64,000 bases of DNA from Margaritispora aquatica (Eukaryota; Ascomycota; Leotiomycetes; Helotiales; Discinellaceae). Of this stretch, positions 45,848 to 57,564 are shown piece after piece. The position numbers and the translations under genes were made by a program. The stretch is from positions 1-64,000 of the forward strand of contig VJWN01000028.1 in assembly GCA_007644065.1 (NCBI GenBank), read 5' to 3'. The notes under the pieces are model-generated. The model made no database searches. It saw only the letters and a list, made by a program, of their open reading frames with translations, and was not told the origin of the DNA. Within the stretch, counting starts at the first letter, position 1; each line of letters begins with the position of its first letter.

Positions 45848-47234
45848 TTAAAAAGGTCCTCTCGAACCACTGTTCATGAACTGCGCGCCAGGATACTTAG
45901 CACCATACTGCATGACACTCTTTCCAGGAGGTAGATTAGGACAGCTCCCCAATGGGGCCAAAGCAGGAAGCAGTTTCGTCGGAATAAGTGCCTTCACACT
46001 TGCCAATGCAACGCCGTTGAAGACATTGTCCAAGAACGAAGGAACATCCGCCTGTATGGCCTGACTGATGAAACAACCCATTCTAGCAGGATCACTGAGA
46101 TCCTGTGCCGAGGTTACCAAGCCACCAGTGATGTCTCCGAGATCGACGCCCGAAAACGAGTTTACAGTACCGGTGTTTCCGCCGACTTGACAGTTAGAGG
46201 GGTACGAGGCGCATTGCTGGCCAGTCGAGATCAGAATGTCTGCCAGTGTCCAGGCATCGTCGTTTGCGCGGCGATACCAGTTGTCCGGGATGCGCTCATG
46301 GCCGTATGTGAATATCAGCTTGTTATTTGCATCTCTAGTGTAGGAGAAGAAACTTTCAAACACTTCAGGGGTGAGGAATCCACGCGGATATTCAGTGGAA
46401 TGGTTCGCCAAAAGCTGGTATGCAAACATATGTGCGCCAAATGTGAAGGCAATGCCTGCATAGGCTGGAGAGAAGTAGTTGGGGTTCGTGGCAATGGAGT
46501 GTTGTTTGCGGTTGGATGAGTGCTGTGCTAGCACTTGCGGCGTGATGTTGCCTCCTGTCATTGACTTGGCCAGATCGAGTAATTCCTGTGCGAACTCGGG
46601 ATAAGAGGCACAGTTGGAGTTTTGTGTTGGCGCGAGCCAGTCGCCGCGGGTTATAGAAGCATCGCCCTCAGTCTTCAAGTGACCGTATGCGCAGATACCT
46701 GTCTCATTGCCCAGGAAATCGCCTATAACGCCAAGTGACTGCGTTTTATCGGAATGGTACCCAATGGACCAGCGGCCAGACAATGGGTCACCATCGAAGA
46801 ACATGGTTGCAGTTTGCAAGAACAAAGTGGCGGTCTTGTCGAGTCCGAATGCTTCCCACAAGCCAGTGTTTACTGATTCGGCTGTGGCAATGCCATCACG
46901 AGGGAGGTAACCGTGGTTCGCAGCTGCATTCAAGCCAGCACATGGGCCTCTGATGTCCCCTGGTCCTGGGGCGATGAAAGCATGATTGCCTGATGTGGAG
47001 ACATGCTGTGACGCGGCGTCAAATTCGTTATATAATGCATGGGCGGGATTGCCTGGATACTCGGGGAAAGGTAGGAGCGCTGGGATACCTTTGACATGTC
47101 AGTGAGATCACAACGAGGTGAGTTAGATGAGACATACGCTCTTTGAGATGGCTAGCAGCCAGTCTCTCGGCCATGTCGGGGAAGGCCGAAACGGCAGCAA
47201 AAAAAGTGGAAGCGAGGAGCGTTCGAGTATACAT
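45848..47234 (-). CDS. Secreted heme-thiolate peroxidase (chloroperoxidase/UPO family)
   Basis: Exons 47234-47138 and 47088-45848 encode 445 aa. Residues 1-17 (MYTRTLLASTFFAAVSA) form the signal peptide. The heme-binding site reads RGPC82AGLNAAANHGYLPR. Cys82 is the axial thiolate ligand; most family members have PCP here, this one has PCA. EGDASITRGD later supplies the acidic pocket and the Mg-site region. The length and FTYGHERIPDNWYRR match the longer fungal members of peroxidase family 2, which use hydrogen peroxide to oxygenate or halogenate organic substrates. The peroxide could come from oxidases such as the FAD enzyme 4 kb away, although co-function is only suggested by proximity. No frame breaks. 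Confidence 0.9.
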
Positions 47235-50200
47235 CTTGGTCAATTAAGAAGTGCTTTGGGTTGAGATGCCACCACGGTATGCAGGTCAGATCTATATACT
47301 ATCCCACGACCCAGTCGTCCGGGTCTAGACAGAGCTCAGTATGCTTGCCGCACACCTCGGTCATTTCTCCTATGCTTGTTTCTTGATCTTCATTCACTAA
47401 ACCCGTCTCGCCTGCCAGTCATTTCGAGGGGTAGCAGCAAACCTGGAAATAAGATTCGCCTCTCCTTCTTCAGACTATTTCGCACCCGACTATCATCTTT
47501 TAGCTCCCATCTCCAGCAAAATTCCATTCCAACCCCACTCTCATCGACTTATTGCGTACTTCTTCTGACTGGCAGCAGTGGACGACTTACTCGTGTACCG
47601 ACGCTTTCTTAGCGTGCTTAGCCCGAGTATGCGGTTGTGGATTAAGCTTAACAGTAAACTCGACCTTGGACACCCAAAACCGGTTTAGGGGGCTGATCTT
47701 TCAAGTGCCGATCATGGAAGGGGAGATCCCGTTCTGGTGTTGTGGGGTATAGTCTCGCTTAGCTGCCTTGATCGGGAAAGGGGCAATTGGAGTGAGTGGA
47801 TGCTGAGTTGGTGAAGATTCGGCAGATGATCACTAGGGGTGTCTTGGTGTGAGCATTGAGTGAGGCGAGAAGAGGAGAAGGCGAGAGGGGTTGGTAATGT
47901 GAATTTGGGTCCTTTGAGATGGTGGCCATTTCGATTTCCAGACCTCCAGACTCTATTGTAATTTAACCTTTGTTGTAGCTTCACCTTGTGCAAACATCTA
48001 AAGATCTTCAATTAGCAGTTGCACAGATGCAAAAATCTGAATAGCACGTTCTGTTTTGTTGTCCTGCCTTCAATTTCAAGTGCAAAGCCTCGCGGGAAGC
48101 GATGTCATTATGTGTCCATGGTGGGCATTCAGAATTGCAAAGCTTGCTTTAGAGTTAACAGAATCACATTGAAGAGGGGTAGTTCATGGAAATGACAGCA
48201 AGTAAATACTTGACAGCAGATCTTTTATTCTTCTCAATCAAGAATTGCCACCAAATTGCCACGAAACTTGTATTCACTTCTCATCTCAATTTTAGAATAC
48301 CAAGGATATAAAGCGACTGGAAAAGAGATCTCGCCTGCATTTTCAATCGACGTAATCAAGAAGTAGTGTGTTTGAGACCAGAACCCTTGAACATTCATGA
48401 AAAGGTATTGAGCCCTAGCCTATAAATCTGTTACAGACAGAGATTTGTACGATGACATCAGTCAGTGTTACATTACCAAGTAAGACCATATTATAGAACT
48501 TATATGGCGAACGAGTTTGAGAGCAAGATATCAATCGAGAACTGACAGCAATTCCACCATCTTTCAACAAATAACCAAATTTAGGAAATTATTTAGAGCT
48601 AGTCAAACTTGGTAAGACAAGACCATCCTTGTACTAAAGAATTCAACTAACAGCACACTTATCTCAGAATCCAAATCTTCTTCTCACTTTCATTCAACAC
48701 AGGTGGTTCACCATATCCTTTCCAATCCCAAGGAATTTCTGGTTGCAGATTCTCAATTCTAGAGAGTTCATCTCTTTATACATCACCTTTCTCTTTACAG
48801 CTCAAAAAGATATTCATTTAGTTTTGATATAACAACCACAACTTCATTTTTACAGTTAATTTTACCAATTTTCTTGTAAAACCATATTCTCAATTTCTCA
48901 AGCTCGACAAATCACTCTATGCAAAGCCATGCATTTCTAAAGCTGAGGGCAATTACGATGAGGGTTGGAAGTGAAATGAGGTATAAAATCTTCGATGCAT
49001 CCCTCGCCTTTCGATCAACAGCCGTCGCCAATTGTAATTACCATGCCAATTGACAGAGCAAGGTCATGCCAGACTTGTGTTCTATTGTATTGGGAAATCA
49101 GTAGAGCTAAAGAGATATCACCTATGGGATCTTGTTTGGACAATGCGCTGTATCAGTTGGATAAGTGAATAAAAAAGGTCAAACAGGGGAAACGACAATG
49201 ACCAACAACTATCAAGAAGAGATGACAGCAGTTAGATCAATTAACTGCACTTTTGTCGCCATCAATCAACTACAAGCAATATATATTTTTGAAACACCCA
49301 CTTACTACTTTCTCTCTTCCTCCCTGACATGGCTAAACTGTATGATGATTGTAAATAATGCCCCTGCTGCACCACTTTTAAAGGTCCTAAGGAGGTATTA
49401 TTGTTATATAGAAAAAAAAGTTTGCGTCAATGTCTTTGTTATATAGTCTTCCAGCTAAAAAGTTAGTCTTATGCCAGACATAGCTTTTACTTCATGCTAC
49501 GTTCAACACACTATGGTTTGAAATCAGTTAATCCATTAACTGTTGATCGAATTGATACAGATAATCATTTGATAATGTAGTTTTCTTGAACTATCACTGA
49601 TTTTAAATGAAACTTCCAAGTTGATTTCAGCAACACGGCATAATATACCAAAAGCAGAAACTCGATACCTTATACCAGTTTATGGCTATCAAGCACTGAA
49701 TAACATTTGTTCTGATTACGTGTACCATTGCGACAAAAGATTCTCATTTAAACACAGAGTAAGATTTGAAAAGTATATAGTAACCTCATAGCCAAGTCTC
49801 TCAAAAACCCCTGCAAAAATGGCTACTATCTTCGATCAGAAATGAATATCGAGGCAGGTTGATCAAAGGAATGACAGCAAAACATGTGATACCAGCGAAA
49901 GATTTCGACAGTTCAAAAACACCTCAACTTCTTCTATCCTCAGGTACGCAAGAAAGAACCATCCAAAATAAATACAATGCCAAGGATCGGATTTTATATA
50001 GCACGAATCGTTCACTACACAAAGGGCTCCGCATCTCAGTAAAGCTCGAAATGAGAGATATATTGAGAGTTTCTACTTCACACATCTTATGAAAACTCAA
50101 GCCTTTATACAATCGAACTGGAGACATGGAATTTGGTCTCAATCTCGAATGTAAGATTAGCTTGACTCCACAAGCACAATCTAGCTTCAGTGGGCACTTT

Positions 50201-51772
50201 CACCCTAATTTTCCTCAACATCACCAGCCTACAACCCCTTGTAAGTACAGCTTTGACAAATAATTTTCTCTTAGAGTATTTAATGTAAGTTTCTCGCAGT
50301 TAAGACTAGCTAACTAGTTATAACAGTATACCACATACATTTAGAATATAATAAAACATCAAGATTTATTGACAAGGATTGCCACAAGAACAGTGTAAAT
50401 CACCGAGCAACTAGTCACTGATGTAAGCTGATTTCGTAGATATGAAGAAATCCTCCAGAAGCAAAACATGAGTAAACAAACCTTTATCGACAGCAGAAAC
50501 CGAAATGCTGATCCTCAAGGAGGGGAGTAAAGAATCAAGGTCTATAAAATGACAGTAAACCCCACACTACTATAACATGACAACAGCAAACCCTGCACTT
50601 TCACACTCTTGCTCACCTTGACTCCATAATAATTAAACATAGCAGTTGCAGTTCATGACTAATCTAGGGTTTACCCCTCATTCAAACTTTAACTTACTGG
50701 TTTCTATCTCACTCAACTTCAAAATCTATTCTAAAGCAGCTCTTAGTCTCCTAGTCACGCTCCATTTTTGGATCCGCGTTTTGGTTAAGCAGGCTCTGAT
50801 CTCTGGACATATCCAATAATGTTACTCTTTTATAGACAATTCTCCATTCTCAAATGTGAAGATGGAAGATGAAGTCATAAAATGGGGACAGAATCAGGAA
50901 TACGATCAAAAAGTACACAGAACCTGCGATCTAAAACTAAGCAACGAGGTTCAGCATATATGTGAGCTTATATGGCGAAGATGGATTCCACCATTTATAC
51001 ATTCCCACCTCTCCCTCACAGCTAAGTCTCATGGTCAACCTACATCACACACGTCACACCAAAAAGCCAGCCAGGTAACACACAGTATATACGCCCACCC
51101 TAACTCCCCGCTCATTCTCAAACCTCACCACAACCCAAAACAGCACAGTTCACGAGTTCTCGTGCTGCATTCTTCCTTGAGTACCTAAACGCATTTCATC
51201 TGGCGAGAAAAATCTATCTATCTCGCTTCCCCATTTCCACCCAAACCCACCAAAAAAGTAGCAATGCTAAGCATCGAAGCACAGTGATAGATTTATGACA
51301 AGTGAAAATACAACATGTGACAGCGGCCGGTTTATGGGGGCTGACAGTGAAAGGCTAATACTGTGTTGAGAGATATAGATATAACCGCAAGTTCCGTAGG
51401 TAATTTATTTGTTTAATTAGCTCTTTGTTACTTCGTCCGCACGCTTTCAATGACTGCCATAGAGTTTGTCATATGAGATTTCTGGGACGTTCTGGAAACT
51501 GGATATGAGATGACTGTAGTGGTCTAAATTGGAAAGGACTGTCTGACAGGTTGTGGTGAAGTTGTAAGGAAGCGAAGTAAACAAGCGAGGATAACGATGG
51601 AAGAACGACCAAGACAGACAATTTTTTCCAAGAATGCTTTTGCTTTCATTTCTAACGCTATCTACCAACCAAGGCCAGTTGAGGCAGAAAATCATGACCA
51701 ACCTGAGGACTAGGCCAATCACCAATTATAAATACAAGGCACTGTTCTCCTTCCTACTCACACCCTATAAAC
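47235..51772. other. 4.5-kb gene-poor interval with TGACAGCA copies
   Basis: No supported gene. Frames of 63-110 codons are scattered without domains. The octamer TGACAGCA occurs in the same orientation near 48193, 48211, 48543, 49223 and 49872, with near matches at about 50487, 51317 and 51352. Composition is A+T-rich but CpA is common, so this is not RIP-type sequence. No tRNA, terminal inverted repeats or telomere-like repeats were seen. Confidence 0.5.
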
Positions 51773-54700
51773 TCACAACTTCGCCCCCTTCCCACCATCA
51801 ACCAACTCCACCGCTCCCCCACTAATCGCCAATTTCCCCGTCTCCTTGACTTTTGTCTGGAAGACCACCTTCCCAGAACCTTCCTTCCACATCTCCGTGA
51901 TGAGAGTCTGGCCCGGCAACACGGTGCCTGCGAACCTTACTTTGATATTCTTGAACGCACCAAACGCACCATAGACCGCCTTACCCGCAAAGCCCATGAA
52001 GCACAGGCCATGGAGGATAGGGACCTTGAAGCCACCCATCTTCGCGAACGCGGGGTCCACGTGCAATGGGTTATAATCGCCACTCAACCTGTATAGCACG
52101 GCTTGCTCTTCAGTGGTCTTCTCCTCGACTACGACATCAGGTGCGCGTTTTGGTGGGGGATTCGCGGCGGTTGATGCTCCACGATCAGCTGCTTTCTTCT
52201 GGCCTCCGAAGCCGCCTGCGCCGCGCAAGAAGACGGTCGATTCGTTGTAGAAGAGCTTAGCTCCGGTTTCCTTATTGATGGTCGTCACGCCAGTCTTGAC
52301 AATAGACGCATTGCCCTTGTCAACGACTTCGAGGAGGCGCGGATATGAGACGAGTGTGCCGGAGGTGGGGATGGGGTACGTGAGGATTTCGAGGTATTGC
52401 TCGCCGTGGAGGAGCATCATAGGGGAGAAGTTGGGGACTAGTGAGGAAAATTCAAAAGGTGTTTCTGCGTTGAAGAAGGGGATTACGCCAAAGGTGGGGA
52501 GGGATTGAAAGTTCTCATCTCCTTCGCTGGCTGGGTGTTAGTTTGGTTGGTGAAGAGTGGATGGGGAACATACAATACTAGCGGCAAGTCTGTCTTTTTG
52601 GCTCCAATACCGAGATTGTAGAGAATGATGTCTTTCTCTTCATATTTGAATTCCGACCCTTTACCCTCTAACTTCTTGGCTGCCTCGATATTGGCCAAAA
52701 AGTCCTCTGTAGGTTCATCACTCTCTTCACTCTTCTGGGACCCAAAAAGTAAGTTTAACGTATTTCATTTGGTACAACTACAATGTACATATCCAAAAAC
52801 GCCACGAAACCGGTAGAGGGAGCTCATACCTTGTTCGCGCCACCCTTCTTGTTCTGCATATTTGCCATAATAGACTTCAGTCCATCCTGACCATCCTCAG
52901 GATTATCTGCACGACCATCTTCGAAATCTGTGATGCGTGCCCATTGCTCAAGAACAGCTTCTGGAGTAAGTTTAACATCGACTGGGAAGCCGTGTCCTCC
53001 AGTGCGTTGCCAGCGTGTTCGGCCAACCCATCCCGAACCAACTTCAAACAGACCTCCGGTAGGTGGTTTTGGGACTTTGTCGGAGCAGAGAGCAACGACA
53101 ACTGGCGCTATGTAATCTGGCTTGAATGCCTGAACCATCTCTTCTGGCATGATAGTTCTTGTCATGGCTGTTCCAGCGTTTGGTGCAATGGTGTTTACGT
53201 AAATGTTGTACTTTGCTCCTTCACGAGCAAGAGCACGAGAGAAACCAAGAATACCGCATTTCTATCGATATTAGCTGGAATCACGAAAGGACGACAATTG
53301 ACTTACGGCTGCGGCATAGTTGGATTGACCAAAGTTACCATAAATACCACTAGTAGATGTGGTGTTCACGATACGGCCATACTTCTGCTTTAGCATGTAT
53401 GGCCATGCAGCCTTTGAGACTTTGTATGTGCCTCGGAGATGGACAGACATCACTTGATCCCACATCTTGTCATCCATGTTGGTAAATGCCTTGTCACGGA
53501 GAATACCGGCGTTGTTGACAACAATATCGATGCGTCCGTACGCATCAATGGCTGCCTTCACAACAGCATCTCCATCCTCAGCCGATGCCTTGACGCCCAC
53601 TGCCTTTCCACCGGCTTTCTGGATCTCCTTAACTACATCATCTGGGTTCATCAAATCATTTACAACCACTGAAGCACCAAGTTTGGCAAATGCCAAGCAG
53701 TAGCACCGACCAATTCTAATGAAGTTAGCAGTATTCGTACCCAATTTTGAAGCACTTACCCAGCACCACCACCGGTAACCAATGCCACCTTGCCCGAGAA
53801 GTCCAAAGTCTCGCCCTTGTCATTAGGACCCATCTTCATGGACTTTTCTAACAGACCCATGAAATCTGCTGGGCCGGATGGATACTCAGCACCATTAAAG
53901 TTGCTGATCTGGTCCCACTTCTTCAAAACGGCACCTGGTGTGTATGTATCGTCTGCCTTCAGTAGAAGCCCACTTGCTCTCTCCCAGCGGAGCTTTGCAA
54001 CATGACCTCCTCCAACTTCGAAAATCGATCCGTTCTCCTCTGAATCCTTGTGTACCAAGACAGCGACTAATGGGACGACCCAGTCTGGCTTAAGGTTTTC
54101 GAGAATGTCGGGTGGCATGACAGTTTGTGTCATTCGGCTGGCAGCTGGGCATTGTTAGTATGGAAACTGTACTTTGGCGAGCATGACATACCAATTGGTG
54201 CAATAACATTCGCATGGATATTATATTTTGCTCCCTCCTTTGCCAAGGTCTCCGTGAAACCAACCATTGCCAATTTAGCAGCCGAATAGTTGCACTGTCC
54301 GAAGCTTCCAAACAGACCAGCCGCAGAAGCCGTGTTAATGACACGACCATACTTCTGTTTCCTGAAGTGAGGCCATGCAGCTCTGGCACACTTGTACGAT
54401 CCTTTTACGTGTACAGCAATGATCAAGTCAAAGTCCTGATCACTCATATTCTTGAAAGAGATGTCGCGGAGAATACCAGCATTGTTGAGGAGGATGTCGA
54501 TTCTGCCATAGTTTGAGATGGCAGTTTCAATGATCTTCTCACCATCTGTGACGCTATCGTAGTTTGCTACTGCCTCGCCGCCTGCGGCTTTGATCTCGTT
54601 GACGACAACATCTGCGGCCTGTAGATGTCAGATTGTGTAGGGGAAGCTGGGGATTTAAGGTTTACCTTTGTCGAGTTCCCCTCGCCTTTGAATGATCCAC

Positions 54701-54880
54701 CCAGGTCGTTCACAACCACTTTTGCTCCTCGACTTCCAAAGAACTGATACAGTTAGCGGACTTGACCATCTATATGCATGAATCTTTTGTTCTTTTGCTT
54801 ACCAGAGCATAGCTTCTACCCAAACCCCCACCTGCTCCTGTGACGACGACAACCTGTCCATCATATCGTAATTCAGACAT
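51773..54880 (-). CDS. FOX2: Peroxisomal multifunctional beta-oxidation enzyme (Fox2/MFE-2)
   Basis: Eight exons (54880-54803, 54743-54666, 54618-54192, 54144-53760, 53715-53307, 53261-52830, 52734-52574, 52526-51773) encode 907 aa, the usual length. Two short-chain dehydrogenase domains come first: the first with [10 protein letters not shown] and catalytic Y163SAAK167, the second with TGGGAGIGR and Y456AAAK460. The exon 5/6 junction falls exactly between the last Ala and Lys460. The C-terminal 2-enoyl-CoA hydratase-2 (hot-dog) domain has LSGD807YNPLH812VD. The protein ends in AKL, a peroxisome-targeting (PTS1-type) tripeptide. It hydrates trans-2-enoyl-CoA to the D-3-hydroxy form and oxidises it to 3-ketoacyl-CoA. 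Both reductase active sites look intact. The long-chain acyl-CoA synthetase at 61.7 kb supplies the pathway upstream. Confidence 0.96.
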
Positions 54881-55577
54881 CGTGGGCGTCAATAGCGATG
54901 TGTATGCTCAATCTTGGTCTCGTGAATGGCAATGAGAAGAGCGGTAAAGTGAGTAAAGAGAGGTAGATGCGGGAAGTAGAAGCATAAATAGGTCGAGGTA
55001 CGAGAAGTACGAGAGGAGGGCAGAAGACAGCTTTGGCTGCGCGGATGGTGGACTCGGCTTTCGACTTTCCACATGCCTCGGCAGGATTTGAGCGTCACCC
55101 ATGACAAGGAAAACCCCGGACCCCACACAATTGACGAGTTGGGAGGTAACCTGGGCCTGGTCAAGGAGCAGCCAAGAGTCAACTTCACATGCAAAGTGGG
55201 AAATACAGTACGTTAATGATCACGTTCTGGGAGATATTCTAAAGTTCACGTGGACATAAGAACCTGCACATAATACATGCTTAGATAATACCTTGTGTTT
55301 ATCGGTTGGTAAGGTATACAAATCATCAAATCACTCTAGAATATAGCTGAGGTGAGCTTCAGCTGCGACTGTCACATGTAAAGTCATATTTCATCAACAC
55401 AATGAGAAACTTGTAGTAATCCAAAAACACAAAACATCCACGTTTGAGTTTAGGAGCCAAAGATATATCATCCTCGCTTATCTACATCGCCAGACATAGC
55501 TCGGATTGAATGTTTAAGTATGCCGATATGTCAATATCGAACGTGATAATGATCATACTCATTCCCACCAGGTCAAA
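54881..55577. other. Intergenic
   Basis: Spacer of 697 bases between the start of the Fox2 gene and the stop of the kinase gene, both on the minus strand. Frames at 54889-55194 (-) are probably leader sequence. Should contain the Fox2 promoter; I cannot pick out an oleate-type element with confidence. Confidence 0.5.
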
Positions 55578-56507
55578 TTATATCTCAACCACCTCCTTAA
55601 CCTTCCTATCCCTTCCTACAACCAACCTCAACTGCCTCCCCTCTGCCCTCTCCGTTCCCTTAAAGACACCTCCCCTCACTCCCTCCTCATAAAGCTCATA
55701 CGCAGGAAAGTAACCATCCACAAACTTCACCACCTGCTCCGCTGTCATTGCACCACCCTCTCCCCTCAACTTCCTCAACGCACTCTCCTGTTCTTGCCGC
55801 CACGCATACACGTACTCCGTCTCCTGTGCATCGAGATGTATAAATGCGTCAAAAGCATCAGTCAGAACATCGTATGCCGCCAATTTCTCATTCACGAACT
55901 CGAGGTGAGCAAGTGGATGCTGAGATAGTGTTTTAGACGGCAAGGCGTACCGCGCTGCGAGAGCGGAAGACGAGAGGGAACGGAACCCAACGCACCAGCC
56001 TTCGAAGATAATCACCTTGATGGGCACCTCGCCAGGCTTGTTCACGACTCCCCATTCGCTTTCAGGCACGCGGTCGCCTTGACCATTGAAAGCAGACTTA
56101 TCATACATAGGGACGCGCACCTCCTCGCCGCGCATCAGCTTTCCGAACACTGTCCCCGCAAGCACCATATCGTGCGTGCCTGGCTCGCCGCGGTGCTGGA
56201 GCAGCGCATTGGAGGGATTAGTGCGCGCGAGGTGCACTTGGTCTGTGTGGGTGAGGTAGAGGTCGTCGATGCTGAGGACGAGGGTGGGGTGGCCATGGGT
56301 GCAGAGCGTTTGGGCGAGAGAGGAGACGAGAGTCGTTTTGCCCGCGCCTTGAATGCCATTGAGGCCTATTGTGAAGGGCTTAGAAGGATGCGTCGTGGAA
56401 GAGTGCGTCTCTAGGAGGCGGAGGATGAAGGGGATGCAGTGGGGGGATTTGTCGTCGATTATTTTTGGTGGTGGTGGGGTAGCATCTGCATCGGTTGTGG
56501 ATGCCAT
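55578..56507 (-). CDS. P-loop kinase, D-glycerate 3-kinase/Tda10 family
   Basis: Single exon, 309 aa. The start is in good context (ACAATGG). Walker A GIQGAGKT is at residues 51-58. SIDDLYLT follows, then NPSNALLQHRGEPGTHD and VPMYDKSAFNGQGDR, which are diagnostic for the plant and fungal glycerate kinase (GLYK)/yeast Tda10 group, and VIIFEGWCVGF. Plant members phosphorylate D-glycerate to 3-phosphoglycerate in photorespiration. In fungi the role is probably glycerate salvage, but yeast Tda10 has no firmly known substrate. The P-loop and the acidic Asp are intact. Confidence 0.88.
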   Translation of the reverse strand: MASTTDADATPPPPKIIDDKSPHCIPFILRLLETHSSTTHPSKPFTIGLNGIQGAGKTTLVSSLAQTLCTHGHPTLVLSIDDLYLTHTDQVHLARTNPSNALLQHRGEPGTHDMVLAGTVFGKLMRGEEVRVPMYDKSAFNGQGDRVPESEWGVVNKPGEVPIKVIIFEGWCVGFRSLSSSALAARYALPSKTLSQHPLAHLEFVNEKLAAYDVLTDAFDAFIHLDAQETEYVYAWRQEQESALRKLRGEGGAMTAEQVVKFVDGYFPAYELYEEGVRGGVFKGTERAEGRQLRLVVGRDRKVKEVVEI

Positions 56508-57564
56508 TGTAATGGTTTGGCTTCAGAGCTCGAAGCTGATGTTGTAAATAGGGTTGAGTAGACTCGAAGAGTCGCCAGGTCGACGTGTTCACATTTTGTT
56601 CAAGTTGTGATGTTGAAGTTGAAAGGGAGAGGGGAGGAGGGGCAGAGAAGATGGGGTTGGGTGGCTCGGCCGGCTTTGATCCGCCATGCGGCCTTGGTGG
56701 GGTAGAATTTTGACTTTAACAAAAAGATTCAAACTTTGAATCTCGATGAAAATTTTGGAAGAAAATCAAAACTATGCAATGGCTTTTGTGCTATCTTTCG
56801 GCAAGCTATAATAGATGTTCTATATAACTTGGGCACGTTGTCAATTGTGCTTAACTTATCTTATAGGTATGGCAAGGTGACAGCAAAGTAGCTTAAAGGA
56901 TGGTATTCAATTGGGTAATCTAAATAGTATTATTTTCAATAACCTAGAGTTATAGCGTATAAGTAGCAACTGACTACTAATTTGAAGTAAAGAGTAAATA
57001 TAAAAACAGCAAGAATTTATTCATCTCTTTATTTATTTCCGTTGAATTAAATAGAAAAACTCGACATCAAGGGGCATTGTAAATTAGGCGAGTCTCCTTG
57101 TCATGGAGAAGTTTCGAGTTTATATTCAACATACTCTTTGTTGCAGTGTTAAAGATATGTTCATAAACATTTCAGCGAGAAAAAAACTATCACAGGAACT
57201 CAGATTGTCCCTTGATTTTGAATCATGATCAATTACATGAGTTTAGCAAGTATAGAAAAAGCAAATGGGTATCTATATCTATATCTCGTAGCAAAACCCC
57301 GACACCAAAGCGCTCCAGTCCCAATGCAGCCCATCCACAGCTTTCAAGCCGTTCTTTGCAATACCAGTCTCAGTCCACATGCAACGCGCCTACCACAAAT
57401 GCCCAAACATTTTACGTGCAAAATCAGCTAGCTTCCTGGACCACGAAATAGCAACATCTTCAACAACACCATCCACTGCCAACATAGCAACCCGCCCATC
57501 TTCTCTCCTCCTCGACACATCAACGGCACAATCGACAAACGAAGCCATCGACGCTACAAGCACA
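56508..57564. other. Intergenic
   Basis: Spacer of 1.06 kb. The left part is the promoter of the kinase gene and the remainder is A+T-rich. A TGACAGCA copy lies at 56878-56885. Frames at 57212-57602 have no supported coding function and run into the 3' end of the Ecm11-domain gene. Confidence 0.5.

Noticed and set aside
13987..51772. tRNA or rRNA genes in the gene-poor stretches
   Set aside because: I looked for B-box-like GGTTCRANNCC motifs with a plausible cloverleaf and found none; a covariance-model scan would be decisive.
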